Positions 35,156-48,872 of a stretch of 64,000 nucleotides of DNA are shown piece after piece. The notes beneath the pieces are model-generated. The model had not been told where the DNA came from, ran no database searches, and was given only the letters and a program-made list of their open reading frames with translations. The translations under genes and the position numbers were made by a program. The number at the start of each line of letters is the position of its first letter. The first letter of the stretch is position 1. This stretch comes from Cryptomeria japonica (taxonomy: Eukaryota; Streptophyta; Pinopsida; Cupressales; Cupressaceae), in assembly GCF_030272615.1 (NCBI RefSeq), contig NC_081407.1:146757744-146821743 (forward strand), read 5' to 3'.

Positions 35156-35989
35156 TGCTATAAATATAATAAAATTAATTATTAAGGTTTTAAAATTATT
35201 GATTTTATGAATGGTATTTTAAAAAGAAATTCAAATATTAAAAGATCAATCTCATCTCAATACAAAATTTGTTTGACAGTTATAAATTCTTCAACTTATT
35301 AAATTATTATTATAGAAAGAAAATACGAAAATAAAGTAGTTTCATACATCAAAAGTATTTATTTATCATATATTTTATAGTATTTCTAAAACTGAAATAA
35401 CTCAATAATTAAAGATCTCAAAGGCATAAGCAATTGTTTGCTGGTTATAATGAAAAATAAAAGTATTCTAAGTTATATAATTTGGTTAAAAAAAATGGTA
35501 TTTATTAATAGATATGTCAATTTTATGAAAAATCACATCTCATGGATTCACAACTTTAACAAAGAAATTCTTTTATTTCTTTGCCATGTTGAAACAAAGT
35601 AGCTCTATTATTTTTTATTTTGATGATTATACTGATGCACACAAATATTTTAGGAGACAACGATGATAGAAATCAAACTACTTTTGTATTTGAAGATCAT
35701 ATTATAAAAATGGAAACAGTTCTTCTAAAAAAAATAAAGGAGCATTCAAAATATTTATAAACATGAAGAAATGCAATTTGGAAGTGCATTTACGGAAAAA
35801 AATGATTCAAATTAACAATCTACTCTCTAATGTAGAATCTAGAATTAAGTAAGAATGTAAACAAGCCTTACAAGTGAAATATGATACTTTGATGAAGAAT
35901 CAAAGTTAAAATATTATGCCTTTTCAAATAGGAAAAATTGGCTTCAAATGGATTTAAAAAAAATCAATTAGATGGTGTCAATTTTTTTT

Positions 35990-37290
35990 TTTAAAGCTAG
36001 ATTAGTTACTAATGGTTTTAATCAAAGGGATGTGCTAATTTTGATTAAATATTCATGTCTATCATTTGAATCAATTTTGTTAGAATTATTCTATCTAAAA
36101 TATATATTCTTTGTTTTCATATTCCTTTTTTGAATGAATATCTTGATAAAGGGATCGATATAGATTAGCCATCTAGTTTTTGTGGATAAAGTTATCCTAA
36201 CTTTTTTTTTGAGTTAAATAATTAACTATAAGGTGTTGATGCACCAGGACTGTGTTGCAAGACAAACCACAAACCTCCACCAAACAATGAGTAGCAACCA
36301 CAAGCCATTTCACTAGTCAGATGCTATTCCACCAAATGAGAAAATGTATTGAGTTCTTCTTGCAGATTGGTTCTTGGGTAAGGTGGAAACACTAACACAT
36401 GGTCTTAAATTTCAAGAGAGTGTAATAAGAAGATTGACAAGCATTTTAGATTCCTAGGTTCTAGAAGTCTAGATTAAATTTTAATATTCATTTAAAGAGA
36501 GTCCAAGCTAAGATTATTATTATGTAATTTATGTGGATGATTGACTATTACTAGTTATAAAATAAAGTTCATAAATATTTTAAAATAAAATCTAAAGGAT
36601 ACGTTTGATATAAATGATTTGGGTGAGTTGAAATATTTTCTTAGTTTGCAAGTTTGAATACTTAAAGATGGACTACTTCTTTCATAGTCAAAATATGTAT
36701 TAGATCTATTAGAAAAGTTAAGAATGATTGCTTCAAAACCCACTTCTACTCCATTTCAATCTAGATTATAATATTACTAAAGACTATAATTTCAAGAAGG
36801 TAGATGCAACTTTATATAGAAAATTTATAGTCTAGTATATATATATAATTTCAAGAATGTAGATGCAACTTTATATTGTACAAACAATTGCTATATTTAC
36901 CAAGATCACAATAAATTTTGGTATTGAATAGACTACCTGGCATGATAAAGGTGATTATTAAATGGGGATAATAATATAATGTTCCCATTTCATTTATAAC
37001 TACTCTTTAATTTGTGAAAAATTCATGGAACAATTCATTATGGCATTCGTTATGCTACCAAATCCGTAAATGAAGTAACAAAATGAAATAACTACTTCAT
37101 TGTCTTATTGGAAGAAAAATAAATGGGTTTAGATTCAAAATATTTTATGGGAGCTTGGCCTTAAACCAACACTCTACTTCTACAATATTTGTGATATTAA
37201 AATTGTCATGGAGTTTGTTAACAGTTTAAATTTTCATGCTCAAATAAATCATCCGAAGGTTCTTTCTATTACAATCAAGATTTAATTTTA
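35990..37290 (+). pseudogene. Copia-D RT and RNase H remnant
   Basis: In shifting frames one can read KARLVTNGFNQR and IPFLNEYLDKGIDID (RT start), YVDD at about 36530, GELKYFLSLQV-like then SKYVLDLLEKLRM and KPTSTPF (36610-36755). RNase H remains as IWELGLKPTLYFYN and INHPKVLSI-like text at 37140-37290. Every block is broken by stops and shifts. Confidence 0.65.
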
Positions 37291-37500
37291 GTTCAAGTTA
37301 TCAATTTGCAATATTGTCTCAATGTTAAACAAACAACATATATATTCATCACGAACATGACAATAATCAAATTTTGTTACTCCATAGACTACTTGACACG
37401 ACAAAGGTGTGCATTAAGCTTGGACAATAACATAGCATTCCACTTTCATTTGAACCTCTTTATTTTGTAATTTGTTGTAGTCATTCCTTAAGAGAGAATG

Positions 37501-38880
37501 CAAGCATGAAAGTATGATTGTTTAATATTTAAAAAAAAAGATAAATTAGAGACTACTAAAAACCTTAGGATATTAGAAATTTGAAGATGTGAACATTTTT
37601 AGATCTAATATACAATTATAAAAAAGAAGTATGGTCTGACTACTAAAATATAAAAGGAAAAATATGGTCAACAAAAAGAAAATGAGTTAAATTAAGTATG
37701 GATTCTTAATGTAGCTAAATTTTCTTTACTATATTTTATTATATTGTTTGCACTACCTTATTTTTCTTTTTTAATTCTACATGTATTAAGCAGAAATAGT
37801 TTTGGTGGAATATTGCTACTTTCAAATTCATTTTAGCAAGTTGAACAAGGATAGTCAATATCCTAAGTTTTTAATAGTAGTTTAGACCCACGACTAAAAG
37901 ATCTAGAAGAAAGAATGATAACAAACATTAGGAAATACAGAAAATCAAGGCAATTGTGAGTTAAAGTATACTCTGTTAACAAAACCAAAGATCCGGTGAA
38001 TCCATTGCTGAAGTGAAGTTGCTGGAATTATATTGTTTGTATTTGGAGAAAACAGTTTTTTTATAGTCAAGTTGCTAAAGGTAATTTGTTCGCATCTGGA
38101 GAAAATATATTTTGGTCTACACAAACGTTGTTTAGTATTAAAGTTACGTATATGCGGTGAGATCTCGTGTGTATATAGACATTCGAATCCTAAGGAATGT
38201 AGTAGGGTTACAGGCAATGTTGAACAACGTATAAAAAACAAGCGTCTTGTGAGGTTTAGAAGTCTCTTTCAGTGCATTTGGAATAATATAAAATACAACA
38301 AAATCTTTGAAATAAGTTCACGTATGATTCGACTTCTGTACAACCAATCTTGTAGATACGTGCAACCCAGATAAGATGACGTAGTGAAGTGCGAGAGATA
38401 TAGTGTTGATAGACCAGGAAGTGTGGCAGCAGGTGAGACACCCATTGCATCAAACTAATCTGTGTTAATAATGGCTACTTGGGTATTTAAAAGGAAGGAA
38501 AGATCTACGCGGATATTCGAGAGATGGAGACAATAGCTTGTTTCAATCCCCCCTGGCATAATTTACGGCATGTTGGGCATAAAAAGTTGGGAATAGTACG
38601 CATTGAACCACCAAAGATTTGTGAGTATTGTCTGACATGAAATTGTGTTGGAGAAATGAATCATATTAGAATTGTAATAAGGTACTTAACAAAAAGTTTT
38701 AGTAACAACTTGGATCAGAAGTTGGTAGAGCATCTCGTATTTGTGTTGGGTAGAAGTTTTAGGTTTAAGTTTAAGTTGGTTGATAGAAAGAATTCCTATT
38801 AAAATGTGGATTTGGAGGGTACTGGAAAAATGATTTAAGAGGGCTGCCTTGGATTGGTAGATATCTAAACAAGCAGATAT
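37501..38880. other. Unassigned intergenic DNA
   Basis: ORFs of 98-113 codons overlap on opposite strands at 37945-38374, but none resembles a known family and no splice or promoter context supports them. Confidence 0.5.
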
Positions 38881-39219
38881 AAAGCCTTAGATTGACAAAA
38901 CAATAATATTAAATACAGTTAAATCACTTCCATGATGATCAATATTCAAATACAATTATTATAGTTAGAAGCTAATTAGTAGATCATCATATAGAAAGCC
39001 TTAGGTTAATCTTAACTTATTTATGCAAAATAATAATAAAGAATACACTTAAATCACTTTCATGATTATCAATATTCAAACACAAATATTATAGTTAGAT
39101 AAGAATAGGTTTGATTTAGGAAAAAATATTAGTGTATATAATAGAGTGTTCATGTAGAAGAATAACGAAGTAGTATATAATTAAATCATTTTTATAACTA
39201 TTAATATTTTATTACAATT
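38881..39219. repeat. 114-bp tandem repeat, host site of Gypsy-E
   Basis: AAAGCCTTAG...TTAAATCACTT...ATCAATATTCAAA...TATAGTTAGA occurs from 38881 and again from 38995 (114 bp apart). A third, weaker copy ends at the Gypsy-E border. Confidence 0.7.
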
Positions 39220-40396
39220 TGCAATGTGTAAAATTAGGGTTTTCACAATTAGATATATGAAAACTGCTAATATTTAAATTTAGGGACCATTACATTAAAA
39301 GAGGAGTGAACCCAATAGATCTAGGCAGAAACCAACAAGGATAGGGCTGAGAATTTTTATTGGATTCATTTTTTTTGGTGAGGGGGTAATCCTCTTTAAT
39401 TGAATTGTGAAAATACTGAAATTAGGGTAAATGTGCTCCAGAATTGAAGTAAAAGCACATGAACAGTAACTACAATCATCGTATCAAGCCACAAACTTAG
39501 ATATGAGGAATGGAAGTGTATTCAGATCTATTCCCAGAAGAAGCTCTTGAAATGTTAGGACCGATATGCTCGTCACATTGGTCCTCCACACTTTTTGTTG
39601 TCTAAAGGGGATTTGTTCATCACTATAAATAAAGTCAATTCTAAAGATTACAACTTCGGACTGGTTCTTTCACACACTAGAGAAGGGAAATAGGTTGAGA
39701 ATAGGGGTTTGTGTTAGGTCAAACCCTGGTTTTGGAATTAATCATAAAATAGAAATGAAATGTAATTGAATTGCAGTAATGGAAATGTTTTCCTTTTGAG
39801 GGAGATGCTGAATAATGACTGAAACACTAGTGCTATAGCTTCTAATGGAGTTTTGTTTGTCTCCACAAGGAATTAGTGTTTCATGAAGTCTTCATAAACA
39901 TAGAATATGAATTCCAACTCCAATGCTTAAATATTGACCTTACTTTTGCTCCAATGATTGTAAGAAGATTGATTTCTTGCTCACTTGAATGATTGATTGA
40001 ATATGTTTGCTGGATTCAAATTTTATAGCAAAATGAGAGGGGTAGATCTCCTTTTATACTTTGCCATAAAAAAGCAACTTAACTTTCTAACATGAGCCGA
40101 CACAATATCTAGGTCCTCGCAAAATGATGTGACTGTTAAGGGGCTCAAAAATGGGCCGTGATTGGGAGGACCAGGGCACTGGATGCTCTGGTCCTTGAGG
40201 ACCAAGGCGCTAGTCCCTAGACCTAACCAATAAAGAACCAAGGAACAAAGGGGAAATGAAGTTCAAGGTAAAAATAATGAAGAATTTGTATGGTGTGAGA
40301 AAAATCAAGGCTCCATTTAGGCCTCAAGACATGAACACCAAGGTGAGGGCCCAAATGAAGACAAACTTGTAAGGGAGTACAATTTAGGATGCTACA
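39220..40396 (-). repeat. Gypsy-E 3' LTR
   Basis: Begins TGCAATG and ends GGATGCTACA on the plus strand. It aligns with 57535-58633 throughout and has about 60 bp more near 40170-40230. Confidence 0.82.
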
Positions 40397-40930
40397 TTTA
40401 GCCCCCACTTGAGTGGGAGTATGAGACTAAGCATACTCTCAGTAAAATACAAAGTTTCATACTCTCGGTACAAAATACAAAGGTTCAATTAATTTTTTTT
40501 ATTAGGATATCAAAGAGACAAGACACACTAAGCCCCTAGTGGACTTTAAGATCTTACTACATCAACATAAAGATAAAAAGGATGTCATAAGAGAAAGAGG
40601 AGGATAACCACGACTACCAGCCTAGTAAGGTTCACTTAGTGTGAGTCATGGAAAGAAAAATTTCCAAAATTATAGAGGAACAAACTAAGTTTGCAAAGTA
40701 ACATGAGTATTGAGTTATGCAAAAGAGTGAAGAAATGAGCGGAGTGTACACCACCATGTTAAAGTAATTGTGTACACCTTATCGGGAGAAAAGGCTTTAA
40801 GGTAGCATGCATCCTAAAGACAAGCACATTGCCGCAATGATATGCACCCAAGGACACATCAAAGGATAATGATCACAAAACACAAAATAAATAAGGGTTC
40901 TACTTAGATTTAGGGTTATTATGCTCTTGT
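40397..40930 (-). other. Gypsy-E internal 3' segment
   Basis: Non-coding segment next to the 3' LTR, with the polypurine tract at its edge (plus strand TTTAGCCCCCAC, 40397-40408). No ORF supported. Confidence 0.6.
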
Positions 40931-41834
40931 TGTTGTTAAAATGGTGTCTGAACCTTGCATTTAGGTGAGGTTACTATTTATAGGAAGTTTTTGTTTGAGT
41001 ATAAAATGGTGCGAAATTCTCCCTGAAGCTTCCAGTTCACTAGATGAGCATGCTGGTAAATTTTTGTTGTAAGATCATAGTTAATTTTAAAGATATTAAA
41101 GTTTCTATTTTTGGAGGGTGCGATGAAAGGTTTAAAATTAATTTTGAGGACTTTAGAGGTTCTGAAATGTCATAAAAAGTGGGCATAAATAGAATAGTGG
41201 TTTACGAGGTCATGGAGAACTTCACGAGCTTTCCGATGCTTCAAATAGTTTGTTAATCAGACACAAGATTCACAAGTTATGGCCTCCGAAAGTTTGGAGT
41301 CTTGAATGGGAAATATAAATTGCATCAGACATATTAATGAGCTGTAAAATGGAGGAACACATGTTGATGTGAGTTTTGACACATCATAAGGCATCTAGAA
41401 TGGAGATAAGATCGACTCTACTTTATTGGGTGGTTTTATCCCATGCTTATGTAATACCGTTTGATGGTTTCTTGTATTGTATCTCCCATATATGAGATGC
41501 GTGAGATAGAGGGTGTGTGTAAGAGTCTTATGGATATTGAGTTACCCCTAAGTCTCTGATTAGTGGTAATCCTATGAAGAGCTTTGTCTACAAGTATACT
41601 ATAATATGTTATTGAATGCTAAATAATATATTGATATGCTTTTAGAGTGTTGGGTTCTTCTCCCGAAAGGGTTTTCCCCACGTAAACCACTATACTATTG
41701 TGTTGTGGTATGCATGATATTTTATTTGTTTTTGTTAAGTTAAAATAACCGTTGTAGAGATCTATAAATTTTTTTGCATTACCCTCCTCTCAAGGTTAGT
41801 GTAGGAAGTTGTTCTGCTACTTAACTTCCTTACA
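40931..41834 (+). repeat. Copia-F left LTR
   Basis: Starts TGTTGTTAAAATGGTGTC and ends CTTCCTTACA. Same length as the right copy. Confidence 0.9.
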
Positions 41835-41958
41835 AGTGGTATTAGACGTTGATCACTTTTCGTTTCAGTTGTGGGTTGTTGGGTTTTTTGAACTAATCTA
41901 GATTTGAGTGGGAGCTTGTGCAGAAGATACTTTTTGATCTTGTTGCAGGAATTTTCAG

Positions 41959-44900
41959 ATGGCAAGTTTGTCAAGGAGAATAGAGGTGGAGAAATTTAAT
42001 GGTAGTAATTTTGAGATGTGGAAGCTGAAGATGGAAGGTTTTCTAATAGATCGAGATCTGTGGGATGCTATTGATCTGAATGTCTCAAGACCCTTAGATC
42101 CTACTACAGTTGCTCAATATGATGTTATGGACCGTAAAACCAAGGGTCTAATTATATTGTGCCTGGTAGACCTTGTTCTGATCAATGTCTATGAAGAGAA
42201 CTCTGCATAGAAGCTATGGACTAAGCTTGGTGAAATGTATTAAGTGAAATCTTTATTCAATTAGTTTTTCTTGAGGAAATATTGTATTCCTTGAGAATGA
42301 AAGAGGGTGGATGGATTACAAACCATTGGGAAGAATTTAATATGTTGGTGGCTCAATTGACATCTATTGGTGTTAAGATGGATGAAAAAGAGAAATGTCA
42401 GATCTTGCTTTGTTCTTTGCCAGATTCATGGGATTCTCTTGTTATGGCTATCGGTAATACTTCTATTGTTTTGAAGTCTGAAGATGTGGTGGGTTCCCTA
42501 CTTGGAGAAGAGATGAGAAGAAAGGTATCCATTAGTTCAAAGGAAGCCCTAATTGTTTATGGAAGAATTAAAGAAAAATGCAAGAAGAATGAGAAGCTTA
42601 ATAAGTCCAAATCCAAAGGGAGATCAAAATCTCTTGGAAAGTCCAAAGTCATTTACTGAAATCGCGGTAATTTAGGTTACATCTGTAAGGACTGCAAAGA
42701 AGAAAAGAAGAAGAAAAAGAAGAAAAAGAAAAAGTTCAATTCTAATTCGGAGTCCAAGAAGGAAGATGGTGATGCATTCATTGTAGCTTTGGCTACTCAT
42801 GCAGGTAATGATGCATGGTTAATTGACTCAGGTGCATCTTTTCATATGACTTCCAATAAAAATTAGTTTTCAGAATATGAAGAACTTAATGGAGGCAAGG
42901 TGTACTTTGGTGATGATTCACATTTAGATATTGTTGGTCGAGGTAAAGTTAGGATCGAGTTTCTTGATGGTAGAATAAAAAGGATTAGCACTGTGTTGCA
43001 TATCCCTAGATTAAAATGAAATTTATTATTTGTGAGAAAAATGATAGATGCGGGTGTGCAGGTAGTCTTTTATGATGCAAGATGTAAGATGATTAAGGGT
43101 GCTATGGTGATTGCTAGAGGTGTTAGGTTCAACACTTTGTATAAGCTAAAGGCATACACTGTTGAGTGTAATAGCACTTCTATAAAAAGTAAATTTGTGG
43201 ATACTTCATCGAAATATTTGAGGGTTTCACCTTTAGCAGATGGACATGGATTTTGGCATACCTAAGGGTGCTCTTTCTTCTAAAGAAAAGTTATCTACAA
43301 AGAAGACTATGTTATGTCACCAAAGACTTGGACACATTGGAGAAAAGGGTTTGAGCACCTTGAAAAATAAAAACCTCATTGAAGTTTTGAATGATTGTAA
43401 TCTTGACTTTGATTTCTATGAGCATTGCATTTACGAAAAACAAAACCATGCTTATTTTTATTCGAGTCCTCATAAATCTTGTGGTGTTTTGGATCTTATT
43501 CATTCTAATGTGTTCGGTCTTGTAGATGTTCCTTTGATTGGAAAATACACATATTATGTTTCATTTATCGATGATTTTAGTAGGATATTGGTATACTTTC
43601 TGAAGAGTAAATCTAAAGTTTTCAGTCATTTTAAAGAATTTAAAGCAATGGTTGAGTTGCACGCTGGAAAAAAAATTAAATGTTTGAGGATTGATAATGG
43701 CGGTCAATTTTTCTCTAATGATTTTGATAGATTTTGTAAAGACTATGACATCAACAAAGAAAAGACAACTCTGTATTCTCTATAGTAGAAGAGAGTTGCA
43801 GAAGGAATGAATAGGACACTGGTGGAGAAGGTTAGGAGTATGCTAAGTGGTGCTGGTCTCGAATAAAAGTTTTGGGGTGAAGCTGTTGCCACTACTTTCT
43901 ACCTGATCAACAGGTCTCCTATAATAGCTCTTGTTGATAATATGCTTGTGGAAGCATGGTCAGATCACAAGCCTTCATTGAGACATCTTAGAGTTTTTGG
44001 TTGTGAGTCATATGCACATGTGCCAAAGGAGAAGCAAACAAAGTTGGAGAACAAGGTTGTGAAATGTATCTTCATCGGTTACAGTTATGGGTGAAAGGAT
44101 ACAAGCTTTGGGATTTTGTTGCACAAAAGGTAATTCATAGTAGAAGTATTATTTTTTAGAGAAATTAAGTGTCCTTCTATTACATTGCATCTAGAACAAA
44201 CTAAAAAGGAAGATGTGATTCAATTCCCTTCTACACCTAAAAGAGTTGAATCGAGACCATTTGATAGGCAAGAAGTTGAGGAGAGCTCATCTAGCTCTGA
44301 ATCTTCAGAAGAGGAGGAAGAACCTCCAACTAGCTTGTTCGAAGGTCTACAAGACATAGACAACCACTTGAAAGGTATTCACCCGATGATTGGAGATTTA
44401 TTTTTGCTTTGAATACTAATGTTGATGAACCTAGATTCATAGAAGAGAGATTAGGTATGATTGACATGTAGAATCCTAAAATATTGCTATGGAAGAAGAA
44501 ATGACAACTTTGAAAAAGAATGATACATGGGATCTTGTACCATTGCCTAAAGGATGGAAGCCTGTTGGTTGAAAATGGGTGTTCAAGAAAAAGACTAGTT
44601 TAGATGGAAGCATCGAGAAGTAAAAAGAAAGGTTGGTTGCAAAAGGTTACTCTTAGGTTGAGGGTGTTGATTATGGTGAGATATTTTCTCCTGTTGCAAA
44701 AATGACGTCCATTATATTTTTTCTTTCTATTGCTGCTGCTTATGATTTAGAGGTTGAGAAAATGGATGTGAAAACTGCTTTCCTTCATGGTGATTTGGAG
44801 GAGGATATCTATATGATGCAACCAGAGCACTATGTGGTGAAAGGTAAAAGTAATATGGTCTATAAATTGAAGAAATATTTGTATGGCCTTAAACAGAGTC

Positions 44901-46008
44901 CTAGGATGTGGTAGCACAAATTTGATACGTCTGTGTTGATATTGGGATTTGAGCATTCTAAAGTAGATCACTATGTTTATTATAAATCAGATGGTGATCA
45001 TTTCTTGTAAATATCATTATATATTTTTGATATGTTATTCATTGGTAAAGGGAAACACACAATTTTAGAACTAAAATCTCAACTTGCTGCTAAATTTGAA
45101 ATGAAAGATCTTGGTGCAATAGAATAGATTCTTGGGATGGAAATTAGAAGAGATAGAGTGAACAAAAAGATGTTGCTAGGCTAGAGTAAGTATGTGAATT
45201 TAGTATTACAGAGGTTCAACATGTAGGATTGTAGACCATTATGTGTTCGCTTCATAGTTGGAACGAAATTATCTATTTCAGATTGTCCTACATCTCCATC
45301 AGAGATGAAGACATGAGCATAGTTCCTTACAAGTGTGCAGTTGGAAGTTTGGTGTATGCTATGGTCTGTACTAGACCAAACATTTCCTAAGTAGTGGGAG
45401 TTCTTTCGAGATATATGTCTAATCTTGGTAGAGTTCATTGGGATGTAGTCAAAAGAGTCTTTAGATATTTGAAGGGTACCATAGAGTATTATTTGTGTTA
45501 TCATGGTAATTTAGTTGGAGACGTGATTTCCCTTGATATTCCTGGTTATGTAGATTGAGACTAGGCATGCGATATTGATAGTAGAAAATCCACTCGTGCT
45601 TATTTGTTTACTTTATTTGGTAGTGCAATTAGTTGGATGAGTAAGTGACAGGCTGTGGTTGCTTTGTCCATTACAGAAGTAGAGTATATGGTAGCTACTC
45701 ATGCTTGTAAAAAATCTATTTGGATTAAAATATTATGTTCATATATTGAAATAAAACAAGGTGCAGTGACAATTTTTTGTGACAGTTAGAGTGTGATCTT
45801 CCTAGATAAGAACCCAACATTTCATGCCCGAACCAAATAAATTGATGTTCAGTATCATTTTATCAGAGATATGGTTGAATATGGCAAGTTGAATCTGGTT
45901 AAGGTATAGACTTTGATGACTTCTATAGATTCTTTAACTAAGGCTGTGAGCACAGAGAAGTTCAGATGGTGTTTAGAGTCTATGGGCCTCATGACCCCTA
46001 ACAATTAA
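41959..46008 (+). pseudogene. Copia-F gag-pol, degenerate
   Basis: Gag begins MASLSRRIEVEKFNGSNFEM. Stops interrupt it at 42208 and later. The zinc knuckle (about 42655-42700) has lost two cysteines and gained TGA for the usual Trp. Protease keeps WLIDSGASFHMT (42820). Integrase has HQRLGHIGEKGL (43318) and a D-D-E core at 43480-43770. RT has MDVKTAFLHGDLEEDI (44763), but the YVDD box near 45018 reads YIFDM, so the first catalytic Asp is Phe. RNase H runs from about 45540 to the final TAA at 46006-46008. Many stops and several shifts make it dead. Confidence 0.9.
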
Positions 46009-46062
46009 ATTATTGTGTTGATACTCCCTTTTCTCTTGCAAGGTGTTCGACAAGTGGAAGAA

Positions 46063-46966
46063 TGTTGGGAAAATGGTGTCTCAATCTTGCATTTAAATGA
46101 GGTTACTATTTATAGTAAGTTTTTGTTTGAGCACAAAATTATGCAAAATTCTCCTTGAAGCTTCTGGTTGCCTAGAAGAGCATGCTGGTAAATTTTCATC
46201 TCAAGCTCATAACTAGTTTTGAAGATATTAAAGTTTCCATTTTTGGAAGGTGCGATGAAAGATATAAAATTAATTTTGAGGACTTTAGAGGCTCTGAAAT
46301 TCCCTAAAAAGTGGGTGTTAATGACAACATTTTACGAGGTGATAGAGTACATTGTGATCTTTTCGGTGCTTCAAACGGTTCATCAATCAGACACACAATT
46401 CACAAGTTATGGCCTCTAGAAGTTTGGACTTTTGAAATGGGTAATATAAGTTGCATCAGACACATAAATGAGTAGTATATGGGATCAACAAATGTTTATG
46501 TCTGTTTTGATACGTCAATGTAGGTAATCTAGAATTCCAGAGATAAGGTCAACTCTACTTTATTGGGTAGTTTTAGCCTATGGTTTTTTAATACCATTTG
46601 ATGGTTTCTTGTATTGTATCTCCTATATATGAGGTGCATGAGATAGAGGTTGTATATAAAATTATTATGTCTATTAGTTACCTTTGAGTCTTTGATTAGT
46701 GGCACTCTTGTGAAGAGCTTTCTGTGCAAGTATATTGTAATCTGTTATTGATTGCTGAATAATATATTGATCTTCTTTTGAAGTATGGGGTTTTACTTTT
46801 GAAAGTTTTTTTCCCACTTAAATCACTATGTTTCTATGTTGTGGTATGCATGATATTTTGTTTGTTTCTGTTAAGTTTCTGTAATTGTTGTAACAATCTG
46901 TAAAAGTTTTTTACCCTCCTCTCAAGGTTAGTGTAGGAAGTTGTTGTGCTACTTAACTTCCTTACA
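46063..46966 (+). repeat. Copia-F right LTR
   Basis: Starts TGTTGGGAAAATGGTGTC and ends CTTCCTTACA; 904 bp like the left copy. Confidence 0.9.
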
Positions 46967-46971
46967 CTTAT

Positions 46972-47323
46972 GATAAATAGTGTATATCATTTATATATAT
47001 ATTTGCAATAAAATTTTTCAAATCCCCCAAATAAAGTAGAACAACATGGAAGAAGGGAACATGTGTCTTTTGAGTCAACATGGGAGAGACCAATAGAGAT
47101 CTCAATGCTTTGCATCATCCTGAATTAGACAACGCTAGGGGCAACAAATAAAAGAATTGAGAAACAAATAGAAGAAGATTACGTACAAGTAGTAGAAGAG
47201 AGAGAATCTATGACACAAATAAAGATAATCAAGAAAATCATCCACCTCTCAATCGTGCTCAATATTGTTTTGGGAAGGTAGACAAGATGCAAGAGAAAGA
47301 ACTTTGAGCATTGTAGATGGAGC
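46972..47323 (-). other. Gypsy-E internal segment between the two nested Copias
   Basis: Purine-rich, no ORF supported. It ends with GGAGC, the target duplication of Copia-G. Confidence 0.55.
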
Positions 47324-48515
47324 TGTTAGACAGTATAGATAACCGAAAGACAACTGAGAGGGGGGGTGAATCAGTTGTCAGAGATTACCGAAAGCATTAT
47401 CAATTCAAAACAATAATATGAGAATAGTAGTTAATCTAATTAAGCATAGACAATAAGCACAAAATAAAAGCCATCCACACAACACCAAGATTTGTATGTG
47501 AAAAACCCGGTAAAGGAAAAAACCATGGTGGGAAGCCTACCCACAGTCAAATAATACTTCTACAGTAAGTGTGTGAATTTACAATGAAGGGGCCTACACT
47601 TTCAGGAAGGCCAATAGCCTAGAGCACACTGCTCATCACAAAAGGAGTCTCACTGACTACATACAAATCCAGACTACAATATGGAGAAGTGTTGAATTGC
47701 AAAAGATATCATCTCCTATGCCCGAGTATAGTTCCGGTTAAACTCAATACCGAAGGACTAAATCCTCTTACAAACCCAATTCGATCTCCATTGATCGACC
47801 AACTCCTCTGTCTAAATGATATTACAATATTCACACATTATATTCCTTGACCATGACCTCTTACAATAACCATGATGGTCTACAATAAGATCTTAAATCT
47901 TATTTATACAAACCCTCAACCATAAACAATCAGGTAGGCCACCAACCAATAAAGCAATTACATAATATGTCGGCCTTAGACTAAAACAAATAATATCCAA
48001 CACATAAGATATCTCAAAAATACAATAATAATTCCTGTCCACACGTTACGTTAATGCCGATCCATAACCTAGATCAACCGAGACCAAGTATAGGTCCACA
48101 TGCTTCAACAATTATCTCCAAATGCCAAGTCTCAAACAAGATTATCAACAACATCTTGAAAATCTATCAGAAGCTACACCAACACCAATTATGCAATGCA
48201 TCCAAGATCTCCACCAAAAGATCTGATGGTGAAACCCTCACCAGAACTAGAAACCAATCATCTGTGTAAGAAGGATAACATCCAATCACCAGACTGAAAC
48301 CAACTAACCAAATATGGGTATAGGCATTATGAAGAAGCCAATTCCATCACTAGATTATACCAGAGTTAACCAGTTCATGCCAGATCCAAGTTAACCAAAA
48401 ACCACCCAACCTACCGGGACCAGAAGGGTGCTGGTAAAGCATCCAAATAGATAGTGTTGACATCAATGACAAAAAATCAATGCAACACATAATCAATTCA
48501 ACCAAAAGTCCAACA
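47324..48515 (-). repeat. Copia-G 3' LTR
   Basis: In element orientation it starts TGTTGGACTTTTGG and ends TGTCTAACA. The G-tract near 47360 is about 7 long, versus 15 in the partner LTR. Confidence 0.92.
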
Positions 48516-48872
48516 ATCTCCCCCTTTGGCATTGATGGCAACACTAGATGTGAAAAACATCTAAGTACCAAGAAATGCCAAACAAGTCTCCCCTTGTGGA
48601 AGAGGACCAACAATCTCCTATATATAGCTCTGAATATCAATGTCTCCTCCCCTGTAAATAATATCTCTATAAAGTTATGACTTTCTTTTTCACATCGCTA
48701 TCTCTCCCCCTTTGACATTAATGCCAGAAATCGGACAAAAATATCAAAGCAAAAACATAAGCCTCTGAATCTCAAAGCTGACTACTCCCCTTGAGCAGTA
48801 GCATCCCACATCAGTGCCAGAATGAATAATGTTTCTAATAATTCATACCAGATTGATGCCAAACTGCATCAA

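Larger units (their letters stand above)
32381..37500 (+). mobile_element. Copia-D, very degenerate Copia remnant
   Basis: A PBS-like TAGTATTAGAGCCAAGG at 32434-32450 follows an LTR-like end (TTCTTTCA). Far downstream the plus strand keeps RT and RNase H blocks (see 35990-37290). The region between is AT-rich and partly replaced by the GC-richer island at 33468-35060. LTR limits cannot be fixed. This is the oldest-looking LTR element in the window. Confidence 0.6.
40931..46966 (+). mobile_element. Copia-F, complete but decayed, inside Gypsy-E
   Basis: Two 904-bp LTRs flank gag-pol. Target duplication is CTTGT (40926-40930) versus CTTAT (46967-46971), one mismatch. A primer site AGTGGTATTAGACG follows the left LTR. 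The family differs from Copia-1, G and H in LTR sequence and in protein detail. Confidence 0.92.

Noticed and set aside
37945-38374. Overlapping ORFs on both strands as a gene
   Set aside because: No family resemblance, cysteine- and arginine-rich random-looking text, no promoter or splice support.
39220-40396. Solo LTR
   Set aside because: The matching LTR at 57535-58633, with polypurine tract and primer site on the inner sides, and a near-match duplication outside both, fits one nested element better.
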